Positions 15,097 through 21,305 of a stretch of 32,157 bases of DNA are shown piece after piece (within the stretch, counting starts at the first letter, position 1; the number at the start of each line of letters is the position of its first letter). This stretch comes from a virus: the IMG/VR virus record IMGVR_UViG_3300035698_007401, positions 1-32,157 of that record, one strand, 5' to 3'. The notes under the pieces were generated by a model, which ran no database searches, was not told the DNA's origin, and saw only the letters and a program-made list of their open reading frames with translations. The translations under genes and the position numbers were made by a program.

Positions 15097-15202
15097 GATG
15101 AATAAGGTATTACAAAGGGTTAATAGTTATTGGCATTACAACCCATGGTCAGGTGATCTTGGGGACAAAAACTAAAAATAAACAAAATCCTTATTCATCC
15201 CA
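15097..15202 (+). ncRNA. tRNA-like RNA with 11-bp acceptor-like stem and CCA
   Basis: GATGAATAAGG (15097-15107) pairs perfectly with CCTTATTCATC (15189-15199), followed by CCA and a T run. Inside, GGGTT/AACCC and GGTC/GATC helices are possible, but there is no cloverleaf. It lies between tRNA-Ser and the next tRNA-like RNA. Confidence 0.55.
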
Positions 15203-15206
15203 ATTT

Positions 15207-15328
15207 TTGAAGCGATCCATATAGAGGTCTTGGAGCTTGGCTGACTATTCATTCTAGGGAGTTCGAAACCCCTTTTATTGAATATGGCGTGAAGGGGTGC
15301 AAACTCATAAGTCAGATAGACGTTTCAA
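15207..15328 (+). ncRNA. structured RNA with tRNA T-arm-like segment
   Basis: TTGAAGCG (15207-15214) pairs with CGTTTCAA (15321-15328). Inside are CCATAT/ATATGG, CTGACT/AGTCAG and a T-arm-like GTTCGAAAC flanked by GGG/CCC. A T run follows, so it may also terminate or pause transcription. It is not a recognisable tRNA. Confidence 0.45.
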
Positions 15329-15336
15329 TTTTTTAT

Positions 15337-15411
15337 CAGTGTGTAGTTCAGAGGCAGAACGCTAGTTTTGGGAACTAGAGGCCGGGATTTCGACATTCCC
15401 CACACTGACCA
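15337..15411 (+). tRNA. tRNA-Pro(TGG)
   Basis: Acceptor CAGTGTG/CACACTG, D-stem GTTC/GAAC, anticodon arm CTAGT-TTTGGGA-ACTAG, discriminator A, encoded CCA. Confidence 0.9.
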
Positions 15412-15429
15412 TTTAAAGAAAGGAATAAT

Positions 15430-15834
15430 ATGAAAGATACATGGACTGATAATAGTAAAGTTGTAAGCAGACTTCTGGATGTATACGAAAAACATGGTAA
15501 CATTATTGTTGCTACTGACTTCGATGACACCGTATTTGGATATACCGAAGCTGACAGCGTACATGATAAAGCGATTGAACTCTTGCAGAGATGCAGTAAA
15601 TTGGGACTTCCCATCACTGTGCAGACTTGCAGTCGTACTGATCGATTCGATTATATCACAGAGTTTTTGGCAGACCGTAATATTGAAATATTAGGGATCA
15701 ACACTCAACCTGAAGGAATTCCATATGGTGGAACTGGTAAATCGTACTACAACATCATTCTAGATGATCGAGCAGGATTGGGACAAGCGATTGACATCCT
15801 TGAAGAGTTTCTTGACTTTATAGAAAATAAATAA
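15430..15834 (+). CDS. HAD-superfamily hydrolase
   Basis: A 134-residue protein. Motif I is ATDFDDTVF with nucleophile D30 and acid/base D32. A C-S-R-T-D segment fits motif II and ILDDRAG (D112, D113) fits motif IV, so it is a compact HAD phosphatase-like enzyme without a large cap. The substrate is unknown. In a tRNA array an RNA-end or nucleotide phosphatase is conceivable, but this is inference. SD AAAGGA. It stands alone between tRNA-Pro and an HNH gene. Confidence 0.7.
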   Translation: MKDTWTDNSKVVSRLLDVYEKHGNIIVATDFDDTVFGYTEADSVHDKAIELLQRCSKLGLPITVQTCSRTDRFDYITEFLADRNIEILGINTQPEGIPYGGTGKSYYNIILDDRAGLGQAIDILEEFLDFIENK

Positions 15835-15850
15835 TTTAAGAAAAAGTAAA

Positions 15851-15906
15851 ATATTCGAACCATTTAGACTGTGATTATTGTAAATAGTTATAGGAGGTTC
15901 GAATAT
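15851..15906 (+). promoter_or_regulatory. hairpin enclosing late-like promoter before HNH gene
   Basis: ATATTCGAACC (15851-15861) and GGTTCGAATAT (15896-15906) are a perfect 11-bp inverted repeat that covers part of the SD AGGAGG and the start codon. The motif TAAATAGTTATAGGAG (15881-15896) is in the loop. Read-through RNA would hide the start; RNA begun at the motif would lack the left arm. Confidence 0.6.
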
Positions 15907-16522
15907 GAGCAAATGTGAGAAGTGTGGAACAGAAAATGATGGATCGTATGGTTCTGGTAGATTTTGTGGTAGAGCTTGTGCAAATTCTAGAAGTTTAGAT
16001 CATAAAAAAATATACAGTGAAACCAAAACCATTAAATGTAGCAAGTGTAAGATTAAGTTTGAGGGGCATAAAGCATTACATGTCGGTGCGATGTGTGAAT
16101 CTTGTAAGGACGAACAACATTCATATAAGTGTGCCAAGTGTGGCGTTGACTTCAACACTCGTTACGTGTTTAGAGAGGGTAGGCTCATTCGTTGTGATTC
16201 CTGCAAACGAGTGGTAATACACCACAGTGACTATATGAGTCTAGAGTCACTATTACAGTTATCTAAAAGAACAATTACTAAGATACTAAATCGTGCGAAT
16301 GTTGGATGTTCTATATGTGGGTGGAGTAAATCAACATGCGATATCCATCACATTATTCCCAGAAAGGATAATGGGAGTAATGATCATGATAATTTAATTG
16401 TGGTATGTCCGAACTGCCACAGGGAAATTCACTCCAATAAAGAATATGATTATGAATTTTTAAAGGAACGCAGTTTATTAAAAACGCTCAGTAATTGGCG
16501 TGATTTTTATAATGTAAAATAA
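15905..16522 (+). CDS. HNH homing endonuclease
   Basis: A 205-residue protein. Several CxxC knuckles (CEKC, CSKC, CESC, CAKC, CDSC) precede the nuclease domain CSICGWSKSTCDIHHIIPRKDNGSNDHDNLIVVCPNC, split here as CSIC (about 135), the IHH catalytic centre (about 147-149) and CPNC-H. This is the HNH motif with structural zinc. It is probably a free-standing homing endonuclease inserted between tRNA genes. Its start is inside the 15851-15906 hairpin. Confidence 0.85.
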   Translation: MSKCEKCGTENDGSYGSGRFCGRACANSRSLDHKKIYSETKTIKCSKCKIKFEGHKALHVGAMCESCKDEQHSYKCAKCGVDFNTRYVFREGRLIRCDSCKRVVIHHSDYMSLESLLQLSKRTITKILNRANVGCSICGWSKSTCDIHHIIPRKDNGSNDHDNLIVVCPNCHREIHSNKEYDYEFLKERSLLKTLSNWRDFYNVK

Positions 16523-16529
16523 TTTAAAT

Positions 16530-16619
16530 GGCAGTTGCCCCGTCCATCTGACTGTAAATCAGACCCTATTTGAAAGGACGGTAGTTAGGTTCGTGGAGCG
16601 TTACCATCAACTGTCACCA
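16530..16619 (+). tRNA. tRNA-Tyr(GTA), D-arm-less and remodelled
   Basis: Acceptor GGCAGTT/AACTGTC, anticodon arm TCTGA-CTGTAAA-TCAGA, discriminator A, encoded CCA. There is no D-arm. Instead CCGTCC (16541-16546) pairs with GGACGG enclosing the anticodon arm, and the T-arm is replaced by GGTA/TACC around a large loop. It is either a remodelled tRNA or a tRNA mimic. Confidence 0.6.
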
Positions 16620-16622
16620 TTT

Positions 16623-16713
16623 TTAAACATATCGAAAAAGGGATTCCAGTAGCGTATATAATCCAGTATCCCCGAAATACCCTTAAGATCGCTGTTAGAT
16701 ATACGATGTTTAA
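16623..16713 (+). ncRNA. structured RNA between tRNA-Tyr and a CDS
   Basis: TTAAACAT-(AT)-CG pairs with CGATGTTTAA as a 10-bp helix with a 2-nt bulge. An inner GGGAT/ATCCC (16640-16644, 16668-16672) closes a hairpin. There is no ORF and no cloverleaf. Confidence 0.4.
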
Positions 16714-16733
16714 TTAATAAAGAAAGGATCATC

Positions 16734-16961
16734 ATGGATAAATGGTACGATTATAAGTTGACAGTTGCCACCAAGAATGATACAACGCATTCACAAATAT
16801 ACACAGCCATAAATAATGATGATGCAATTGACAGAGCGTCTATAAAGCGTTTAAAGATGGAATATAAATATGGCGAGATAGTCGCCTATCAAATAGAGTT
16901 AATTAAGACTAAAGAGATAATAACTTCTCAGGTCTATTTGACAATAATGGATTTAGTTTAA
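16734..16961 (+). CDS. small hypothetical protein
   Basis: A 75-residue protein with SD AAAGGAT. It has an alternating beta pattern (WYDYKLTVATKND, AYQIELIKTKEI) around one helix, so it is a small alpha/beta fold. No family is recognised. Confidence 0.5.
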   Translation: MDKWYDYKLTVATKNDTTHSQIYTAINNDDAIDRASIKRLKMEYKYGEIVAYQIELIKTKEIITSQVYLTIMDLV

Positions 16962-17009
16962 CGAAAGATTATATGTGTCACTTTGACATATAACAAAAGA
17001 GGGTATATT

Positions 17010-17273
17010 ATGGAGAACGAAGATAAGGCATATGCGATTGATGAAATAGCCAAACTGGTTGATAAGTCAATTCATTTAACAAGTACACAGAAATCAATTA
17101 TCAATACATTTATCAATGCATCTTTTCAAGCAATATATAATGCATCTATGAATGAAAATGGCCCAAAGGAATTCATTACAGATCGAAAATGTGAATGCGA
17201 TATTTGGGAATTCTTCTATAATCAAACGATCCAATCAATCAATATTGCAAACTTTATAGACGATACCATTTAA
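17010..17273 (+). CDS. small hypothetical protein
   Basis: An 87-residue, mostly helical acidic protein. ATG at 17010 (MENEDKAYAIDEI) follows AGAGGG at suitable distance; an upstream TTG would add nine residues and has no SD. Function unknown. Confidence 0.5.
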   Translation: MENEDKAYAIDEIAKLVDKSIHLTSTQKSIINTFINASFQAIYNASMNENGPKEFITDRKCECDIWEFFYNQTIQSINIANFIDDTI

Positions 17274-17290
17274 ATTAAGAATTTGAGTAA

Positions 17291-17399
17291 ATCAGAGAGT
17301 TAGATGACGGGCTTTAAGCTTCGAAAACTTGAGGACATAAGGGGTGGGTTCGATTCCCGCCAATGGATTAGGACGATCCGACACACCGCTAACCTGATA
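17291..17399 (+). ncRNA. tRNA-Ser-like RNA in a closed helix, no CCA
   Basis: ATCAG...TTAG at the 5' side pairs with CTAA...CTGAT at the 3' side. Inside is a good T-arm (GTGGG-TTCGATT-CCCGC) and an anticodon-like arm TTAAGC-TTCGAAA-ACTTGA (CGA). The normal acceptor and CCA are missing, so it is a tRNA-derived domain or pseudo-tRNA. Confidence 0.45.
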
Positions 17400-17415
17400 T
17401 ATCTCAATAACTTAC

Positions 17416-17477
17416 AAGAGTGATCATACCGAGCTTAACTTTGCGAGGGTTCCCGATCAACTTTAAAAACAAGGGAA
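17416..17477 (+). ncRNA. GAGARUGA pseudoknot RNA G
   Basis: S1 AAG-AG-TGA (17416-17423) with TCA-A-CTT (17457-17463), a compensated variant of GAG/CTC. S2 TTCCC (17450-17454) with GGGAA (17473-17477). Confidence 0.65.
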
Positions 17478-17520
17478 AATTGTAAATATAGATGGGTTTG
17501 ATGAACCAATTAGATCGTGA

Positions 17521-17583
17521 TTGGTAGGAAGCTATTAAAATAATGTCGGTTATACTCGAATGGCTCTGTCAGCCTCCTACCAA
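17521..17583 (+). ncRNA. 63-nt RNA with perfect 9-bp closing helix
   Basis: TTGGTAGGA (17521-17529) pairs with TCCTACCAA (17575-17583). A GGCT/AGCC hairpin lies near the 3' side. There is no ORF and no tRNA features. A further hairpin ACTGACG/CGTCAGT follows near 17619-17641. Confidence 0.4.
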
Positions 17584-17675
17584 GGGCTTGGCTTTGGGAA
17601 TGATATAATAAATGATTTACTGACGAGTTCATATGCGTCAGTACTAAAAAAAATAAAGACGTGTTAATTTATGAA

Positions 17676-17717
17676 AGGTATATTAATTGTTTTGCATCAA
17701 CTTCAAAAACAGCAAAA
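17676..17717 (+). ncRNA. GAGARUGA pseudoknot RNA H (degenerate)
   Basis: TCAACTT (17697-17703), an A-rich linker and S2 TTTTGC (17690-17695) with GCAAAA (17712-17717) are present. The S1 5' strand is only GAAAG-like near 17673-17678, so this copy is weak. Confidence 0.4.
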
Positions 17718-17725
17718 AATAATTT

Positions 17726-17792
17726 GAGAATGACTTTAATAACCGAATATGATTGCGGCTGGTTTCGTCAACTCGTTAAAAAAAAGAAACAG
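17726..17792 (+). ncRNA. GAGARUGA pseudoknot RNA I
   Basis: S1 GAG-AA-TGA (17726-17733) with TCAACTC (17768-17774). S2 GTTTC (17762-17766) with GAAAC (17786-17790), extended by CTG/CAG across a bulge. Confidence 0.7.
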
Positions 17793-17799
17793 TTAATTT

Positions 17800-17867
17800 G
17801 AGAGTGATCTGGTTGCACAAACCGTGAATCTAATCCATCTACATCAACTCGCTAAAAAACAGTAGAT
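17800..17867 (+). ncRNA. GAGARUGA pseudoknot RNA J
   Basis: S1 GAG-AG-TGA (17800-17807) with TCAACTC (17844-17850). S2 ATCTAC (17837-17842) with GTAGAT (17862-17867), linker GCTAAAAAACA. Confidence 0.75.
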
Positions 17868-17876
17868 AATAGGTCG

Positions 17877-17937
17877 GAGAGTGATCGTTCTCGGTTATCG
17901 AGACTTGTGATCAACTCTAGAAACGAAAAAACACTAA
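17877..17937 (+). ncRNA. GAGARUGA pseudoknot RNA K
   Basis: S1 GAG-AG-TGA (17877-17884) with TCAACTC (17911-17917). S2 is weaker: TTGTG (17905-17909) with CACTAA (17932-17937), one bulged base. The loop has a CTCG/CGAG hairpin. Confidence 0.55.
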
Positions 17938-17943
17938 ATAAAC

Positions 17944-18016
17944 AAGAGTGACTTTTGTTCTTAGGTTGCAGTATATGTACACTTCGGATCTTTTCGTCAA
18001 CTGTAAAAACAGAAAA
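17944..18016 (+). ncRNA. GAGARUGA pseudoknot RNA L
   Basis: S1 AAG-AG-TGA (17944-17951) with TCA-A-CTGT (17997-18004), one bulge. S2 TTTTC (17991-17995) with GAAAA (18012-18016). It ends ACAATTT, like the tRNA junctions. Confidence 0.55.
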
Positions 18017-18027
18017 AACAATTTAAT

Positions 18028-18124
18028 CGAGGGATGGTGTAAAAGGCAAGGCTATAGCTACTTGTTGAAATGCACACTGGGGTTCCAACTCCAGAGATAG
18101 GGTGAGATGCCCCGAACTCGGCCA
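18028..18124 (+). tRNA. tRNA-like RNA with extra hairpin before the acceptor 3' strand
   Basis: CGAG/CTCG acceptor remnant, anticodon-like stem GCAAG/CTTGT with a 10-nt loop, T-arm-like CTGG-GGTTCCAACT-CCAG. An additional GGG-TGAGATG-CCC hairpin precedes CGAACTCG-G-CCA. The anticodon is not assignable. Probably a remodelled or decayed tRNA. Confidence 0.45.
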
Positions 18125-18132
18125 GTTTAATT

Positions 18133-18218
18133 GCACTTATGGTGGAATGGTAGACACGCAACGTTGAGGTCGTTGTGCCAATTACGGTGTGCAGGTTCGA
18201 TTCCTGTTAGGTGCACCA
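18133..18218 (+). tRNA. tRNA-Leu(GAG)
   Basis: Acceptor GCACTTA/TAGGTGC, anticodon arm CAACG-TTGAGGT-CGTTG, long variable arm, T-arm GCAGG-TTCGATT-CCTGT, encoded CCA. Confidence 0.9.
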
Positions 18219-18235
18219 ACTTAAAGGAGAATATT

Positions 18236-18415
18236 ATGGCATCCCCAACAGTAGAAGAATTTTGTAAACAGCATGGAGGAAAGCCTCTATTCAAGACCCA
18301 AGAAGAATATGAAAAGTTCTGCACGGATTTTGGAAAAAGGATTGCCCCAGAGCTTGAGAAGAATAGGATTGCAAGAATTAAAAGCATCGAATATTCTATG
18401 ACCAGATTTATATAA
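18236..18415 (+). CDS. small hypothetical protein
   Basis: A 59-residue protein (MASPTVEEFCKQHGGK...). ATG at 18236 follows AAAGGAG; a longer frame would run through the preceding tRNA. Its stop lies 1 base before tRNA-Leu(TAG). Helical; function unknown. Confidence 0.5.
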   Translation: MASPTVEEFCKQHGGKPLFKTQEEYEKFCTDFGKRIAPELEKNRIARIKSIEYSMTRFI

Positions 18416-18416
18416 T

Positions 18417-18495
18417 GCCCGTGTAGCAGAATTGGTATATGCTCTAGACTTAGACTCTAGGAATTTTGCAGGTTCGACTCCTGTCATGGGTACCA
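18417..18495 (+). tRNA. tRNA-Leu(TAG)
   Basis: Acceptor GCCCGTG/CATGGGT, anticodon arm CTAGA-CTTAGAC-TCTAG, T-arm GCAGG-TTCGACT-CCTGT, encoded CCA. The variable region is short for a leucine tRNA. Confidence 0.85.
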
Positions 18496-18513
18496 ATTTA
18501 ATAAGGATAAAAT

Positions 18514-18765
18514 ATGCCATATATTAACCCAAGTAGAAGACAAATACTCGATCCACTGATCGAGGAAATGATATTAGAATATGATATTAAGGCAGACGGT
18601 GATCTGAATTATATTTTATATAAACTTTGTTTGAAATCAATAGAACCAAGTTACAATAATTATAAGAATTTCTGTGGAGAATTACGCCAATGTGCAACTG
18701 AAATTGAACGAAGGCTTCTTGCGGAATATGAAGATCAAAAGATCGAAGAAAATGGCGATGTATAA
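18514..18765 (+). CDS. DUF6899-like small protein
   Basis: An 83-residue protein. The start MPYINPSRRQILDPLIEEM, LNYILYKLCL in the middle and the C-terminal RRLLAEYEDQKIEENGDV match a small conserved phage/bacterial family that I recall as DUF6899. Its function is unknown. SD AAGGAT. Followed after 8 bases by the Gly-rich gene. Confidence 0.6.
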   Translation: MPYINPSRRQILDPLIEEMILEYDIKADGDLNYILYKLCLKSIEPSYNNYKNFCGELRQCATEIERRLLAEYEDQKIEENGDV

Positions 18766-18773
18766 GGAGAAAT

Positions 18774-18959
18774 ATGAGAAATAAAAATGGTAATGGTAAT
18801 GGTAATGGTAATGGTAACGGGAACGGCAAAGGTAAAGGTAAGGGTAGAGGATGTGGCTGTGGTAATGGTCAATCTGGTACATGTGGAGGAACCCGAAAAC
18901 TTGATGGAAGTGGTCGTGGTGCTGGAAACGTCGGAACAAAAAGACAACCCAAAAAATAA
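18774..18959 (+). CDS. Gly/Asn/Lys-rich repeat protein
   Basis: A 61-residue protein with SD AAGGAG. Residues 5-30 are NG and KG dipeptides encoded by a tandem GGTAAT hexanucleotide repeat (near 18787-18817). A small GCGCGNG and CGG region and a basic tail follow. Low complexity; probably a flexible nucleic-acid-binding or structural peptide. The repeat makes length change by slippage likely. Confidence 0.5.
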   Translation: MRNKNGNGNGNGNGNGNGKGKGKGRGCGCGNGQSGTCGGTRKLDGSGRGAGNVGTKRQPKK

Positions 18960-18987
18960 TCTCAGCGCGACAACAAGTTAGTGCTCC

Positions 18988-19014
18988 GGAGGTTCGATTC
19001 CTGTCATGGGTGCC
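18988..19014 (+). tRNA. orphan tRNA 3' half
   Basis: GGAGG-TTCGATT-CCTGT-CATGGGT-G-CCA is a T-arm plus acceptor 3' strand almost identical to the end of tRNA-Leu(TAG) at 18417. No matching 5' half is upstream. It probably arose by recombination or partial duplication. Confidence 0.6.
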
Positions 19015-19020
19015 AATTTA

Positions 19021-19112
19021 AATACGGGCTATGGCTTCTGTGCCTTGCTAGTCGGACGACGAAGTGTACCGATGATAGAAGAGGTTCGCAACCTTAAAAA
19101 GATCTTCACCAA
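19021..19112 (+). ncRNA. tRNA-like structured RNA with CCA end
   Basis: No cloverleaf, but hairpins GAAGA/TCTTC and AGGTT-CGC-AACCT sit near the 3' end, which reads TCTTCACCA-ATTT like the tRNAs. The anticodon is not assignable. Confidence 0.4.
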
Positions 19113-19118
19113 TTTAAT

Positions 19119-19192
19119 ACTCCCTTGGGCAAATGGTAAGTCGAGGCTCTGCAAAAGCTTGGATGTCGGTTCGATTCCGTCAGGGAGTTCCA
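19119..19192 (+). tRNA. tRNA-Cys(GCA)
   Basis: Acceptor ACTCCCT/AGGGAGT, anticodon arm AGGCT-CTGCAAA-AGCTT, T-arm with TTCGATT, discriminator T, encoded CCA. Confidence 0.9.
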
Positions 19193-19234
19193 TTTAACGA
19201 AGTAAATTAACAAAGTAAATTAACAAGGAAAATT

Positions 19235-19497
19235 ATGAGAACAACATTCAAAAATTTAAAAACAAAAACAAAAATTGGCTTCGAAGAATACGAAGACAGA
19301 TATATATATATCTGCCATATGATAAGGTGGAATATTTCACATTTTATTCAGATAAAGAAACCATTGTAGGACTTAAGTCAGGAAATAAAATTAAAATCCT
19401 TAGACGCTTCGATCAAGTGCAAGCCGAATACGATGCTTATATTAAAGCATATCGTGAATCACTTAAGATTGATTTTGGGATTTCAACGGCAACATAA
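19235..19497 (+). pseudogene. small gene interrupted by a frameshift in a TA repeat
   Basis: ATG at 19235 follows AAGGA and reads MRTTFKNLKTKTKIGF... to about 19311, then runs out of frame and stops at 19367. Removing one TA from the TATATATATAT stretch (19301-19311) joins it to RYIYLPYDKVEYFTFYSDK..., giving an ~86-residue basic protein ending at 19497. This is a slippage mutation, a sequencing error or, less likely, programmed shifting. Function unknown. Confidence 0.55.
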
Positions 19498-19506
19498 TAA
19501 TTTAAT

Positions 19507-19582
19507 GGATGCGTAACTCAGCGGTCAGAGTGCTTCCCTGATAAGGAAGAAGTCGGTGGTTCAATCCCACCCGTGTCCACCA
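19507..19582 (+). tRNA. tRNA-Ile(GAT)
   Basis: Acceptor GGATGCG/CGTGTCC, anticodon arm CTTCC-CTGATAA-GGAAG, T-arm GGTGG-TTCAATC-CCACC, encoded CCA. Confidence 0.9.
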
Positions 19583-19590
19583 ATTTCATT

Positions 19591-19629
19591 TCCAGAGTAG
19601 CTCAATGGTAGAGTTCTGCTTCGGGAGCC
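19591..19629 (+). tRNA. orphan tRNA 5' half
   Basis: TCCAGAG-TA-GCTC-AATGGTA-GAGT is a normal acceptor 5' strand and D-arm, followed by a partial anticodon arm with TTCGGGA (CGG would be Pro). It stops at GCCA, and no T-arm or acceptor 3' strand (CTCTGGA) follows. Truncated tRNA. Confidence 0.55.
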
Positions 19630-19652
19630 AATTCATTAACAAAGGAGAAAAC

Positions 19653-19790
19653 ATGCCGAAAAAAATGACACGAGAAGAACGAAATGATGCAGTAGCATTG
19701 TTATATCTGAAAGAAAAGAACATTACGGATATTGAACAAGTATCCAAAAAGGATCGAAAAGTGGTTTATTCGATTTTAGATCGAAAATAA
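19653..19790 (+). CDS. small hypothetical protein
   Basis: A 45-residue basic helical protein (MPKKMTREERNDAVALL...) with SD AAAGGAG. It resembles a short helix-turn-helix (ITDIEQVSKKDRKVVYSIL) and may bind nucleic acid. It directly follows the orphan tRNA 5' half. Confidence 0.5.
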   Translation: MPKKMTREERNDAVALLYLKEKNITDIEQVSKKDRKVVYSILDRK

Positions 19791-19797
19791 TTTACAA

Positions 19798-20732
19798 ATA
19801 CAATCTTCGGATTGTTATAGTTTAAGGGATGCTTGAGTTCCTTAGTTCTCCTTCGGGAGTCCTAAAAGATAAAGCCAGCAATGGTTCGAAAGGGATATGG
19901 CTCCTACGCCACCCGCTATCGTAAGGTAGTCACTTAAGCAAGCACAGTTGTCTAGTTTTCAGGGGTTGAACCTTGGAGATAAAACGACCTTTCACATCAA
20001 ATGAATACCGAGGGTAACTCTGTAGGGATTCTACTAACACGTAGCGGTGAGTTCGGGTGAGCAAATGAGAGTAGTTATGATCAACGAAGTGTAGATATCT
20101 TGTCCGACCCGCAAAGGAGGGCTTCTTATCAGATTAAAATAGGTTCTGGACAATGCTTAACCAAAGTACGGAATCGTGAAAGTCGGCAAAGTAGCTCGCA
20201 AGGTGAATGCATTTAGCTGTCTGGTATTTCGTAGCCCGAGAGGGGTACGAAGCAAGTAATGACCGCACAGCTTGGTAGGTTCTAATAATTAGCTCAATTG
20301 GTAGAGCATCTGTATTTGAACAGGTTGTTAGAGGTTCAATTCCTCTATTATACACAAAACGCAAAGACGGTCATCACTAGACACGGAAAGTGGCTTAATA
20401 CCCCTCTTAATGAAGGGGGTGGAAGAGACTCGCAAGGTCGATTCCTATTTGGTTCAGCGTGTTCATTGAGTTTAGCGACTCTTCACTACTCGCAAGGTAG
20501 ATGACGCACAAAGGAACAGAGTATGTGTTTAGGATAGCGGTGTTGCTTCCGCTTTATAAAAGAGCAGTCATGATTCTGACAGAACCGCCTAGTTTAATTA
20601 CGGAATGGGGTTGTGTGGAAGTAGGGAGAACCATCGGGGTCGCACCTGATTGGATAATGCCCAGAAGAAGAATCAAGTGAAGGCGTACTTCTCAGCCTGA
20701 ATAACTTACCCTCCTTCGTGGGGGTACCAATT
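19798..20732 (+). ncRNA. ~930-nt ornate structured RNA with embedded tRNA (GOLLD/ROOL-class candidate)
   Basis: There is no convincing ORF over 930 bases, but helices are dense: ACAATC-TTCG-GATTGT at the 5' end, CTCC-TTCG-GGAG, CTATC-GTAA-GGTAG, TTCGTA...CCC-GAGA-GGGG...TACGAA, CCCCTC/AAGGGG, and several CTCGCAAGG segments giving GCAA loops. The 3' end is TACCC...GGGTA-CCA. A tRNA-like domain is embedded at 20287-20353. Size, tetraloops, tRNA neighbourhood and embedded tRNA recall the GOLLD and ROOL RNAs of phages. I cannot verify family membership. Confidence 0.6.
20287..20353 (+). tRNA. tRNA-like domain inside the large RNA
   Basis: D-arm GCTC-AATTGGTA-GAGC, anticodon-like stem TCTGT/ACAGG with an abnormal loop, T-arm AGAGG-TTCAATT-CCTCT and a weak acceptor AATAAT/ATTAT. 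There is no CCA. It is probably a structural part of the large RNA and not a working tRNA. Confidence 0.6.
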
Positions 20733-20734
20733 TC

Positions 20735-20806
20735 GAGAGTGACCTTGTTTATGGGGATTTATGTTTGGTCAACTCATTACAAAAACAGAAACTAAAATCC
20801 CCTCCA
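20735..20806 (+). ncRNA. GAGARUGA pseudoknot RNA M, CCA end
   Basis: S1 GAG-AG-TGA (20735-20742) with TCAACTC (20769-20775). S2 GGGGATTT (20753-20760) with AAATCCCC (20795-20802), 8 perfect pairs. T and CCA follow, then ATTTA: a discriminator-plus-CCA layout like a tRNA. Confidence 0.8.
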
Positions 20807-20809
20807 ATT

Positions 20810-20884
20810 TACGAGGTGTAGCAGTGGTAGCTTACAAGGCTCATAACCTTGTGGTCGTTGGTTCGATTCCAACCCTCGTTACCA
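20810..20884 (+). tRNA. tRNA-Met/Ile2(CAT), second CAT copy
   Basis: Acceptor TACGAGG/CCTCGTT (outermost T-T mismatch), anticodon arm CAAGG-CTCATAA-CCTTG, T-arm GTTGG-TTCGATT-CCAAC, encoded CCA. The first-pair mismatch is compatible with an initiator, but identity is not certain. Confidence 0.85.
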
Positions 20885-20887
20885 TTT

Positions 20888-20945
20888 GAGAATGACGGGA
20901 ACCCCCAAGATCAGTCAACTCATAAAAAAACTAGATGGGGTTCCA
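20888..20945 (+). ncRNA. GAGARUGA pseudoknot RNA N, CCA end
   Basis: S1 GAG-AA-TGA (20888-20895) with TCAACTC (20915-20921). S2 GGAACCCC (20898-20905) with GGGGTTCC (20937-20944). CCA occupies 20943-20945, so the last two pairs compete with a free CCA end. Confidence 0.75.
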
Positions 20946-20959
20946 CACTTTTAATAATT

Positions 20960-21034
20960 TACGGGGAGGTTGTTGGCTACCTGTAGTGTCTCATAAGCAC
21001 TGCTACGTCCGTTCGATTCGGATCTCCGTTACCA
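20960..21034 (+). tRNA. tRNA-Met/Ile2(CAT), third CAT copy
   Basis: Acceptor TACGGGG/CTCCGTT with terminal mismatch, anticodon arm AGTGT-CTCATAA-GCACT, T-arm GTCCG-TTCGATT-CGGAT, encoded CCA. Confidence 0.85.
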
Positions 21035-21041
21035 ATTTAAT

Positions 21042-21116
21042 ACCCCGTTCGACTATCGGATAAGTCGTCGCCCTTTCAAGGCGAAGAGAGGAGTTCAATT
21101 CTCCTACGGGGTACCA
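21042..21116 (+). tRNA. tRNA-Glu(TTC), copy 1
   Basis: Acceptor ACCCCGT/ACGGGGT, anticodon arm TCGCC-CTTTCAA-GGCGA, T-loop TTCAATT, encoded CCA. Confidence 0.9.
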
Positions 21117-21120
21117 ATTT

Positions 21121-21229
21121 TCGGTGACACCTACCGAGGCTAGTGATGTGTTGAGTATAGGGGATATGAACCTCTTCACGCCAACATTAAAGCTAAAGTG
21201 GTGTGACTCCAGTGAGAGCAGGCTGGCCT
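21121..21229 (+). ncRNA. structured RNA upstream of pseudoknot O
   Basis: Starts with a TCGGT/ACCGA hairpin. AGGCTAG (21137-21143) then pairs with CTGGCCT (21223-21229), enclosing AGGGG/CCTCT and CACGCC/GGTGTG hairpins. No ORF and no tRNA cloverleaf. Confidence 0.45.
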
Positions 21230-21235
21230 ATTTTA

Positions 21236-21305
21236 GAGAATGACGAAAACTACTAAAACATAGCCTCAACAGGTCAACTCATTAACAAAAACTGCAAGAG
21301 GACAC
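21236..21305 (+). ncRNA. GAGARUGA pseudoknot RNA O
   Basis: S1 GAG-AA-TGA (21236-21243) with TCAACTC (21274-21280). S2 CCTC...CAG with CTG...GAGG (21292-21301), interrupted by an internal loop. Ends ACACAATTT. Confidence 0.6.

Noticed and set aside
18735-18947. Several minus-strand ORFs opposite the Gly/Asn-rich gene
   Set aside because: They are shadows of the GGTAAT repeat (Thr/Ile or Tyr/His repeats), have no SD, and the plus-strand frame has one.
19006-19197. A 63-codon plus-strand ORF
   Set aside because: It lies across an orphan tRNA half, a tRNA-like RNA and tRNA-Cys, with no SD.
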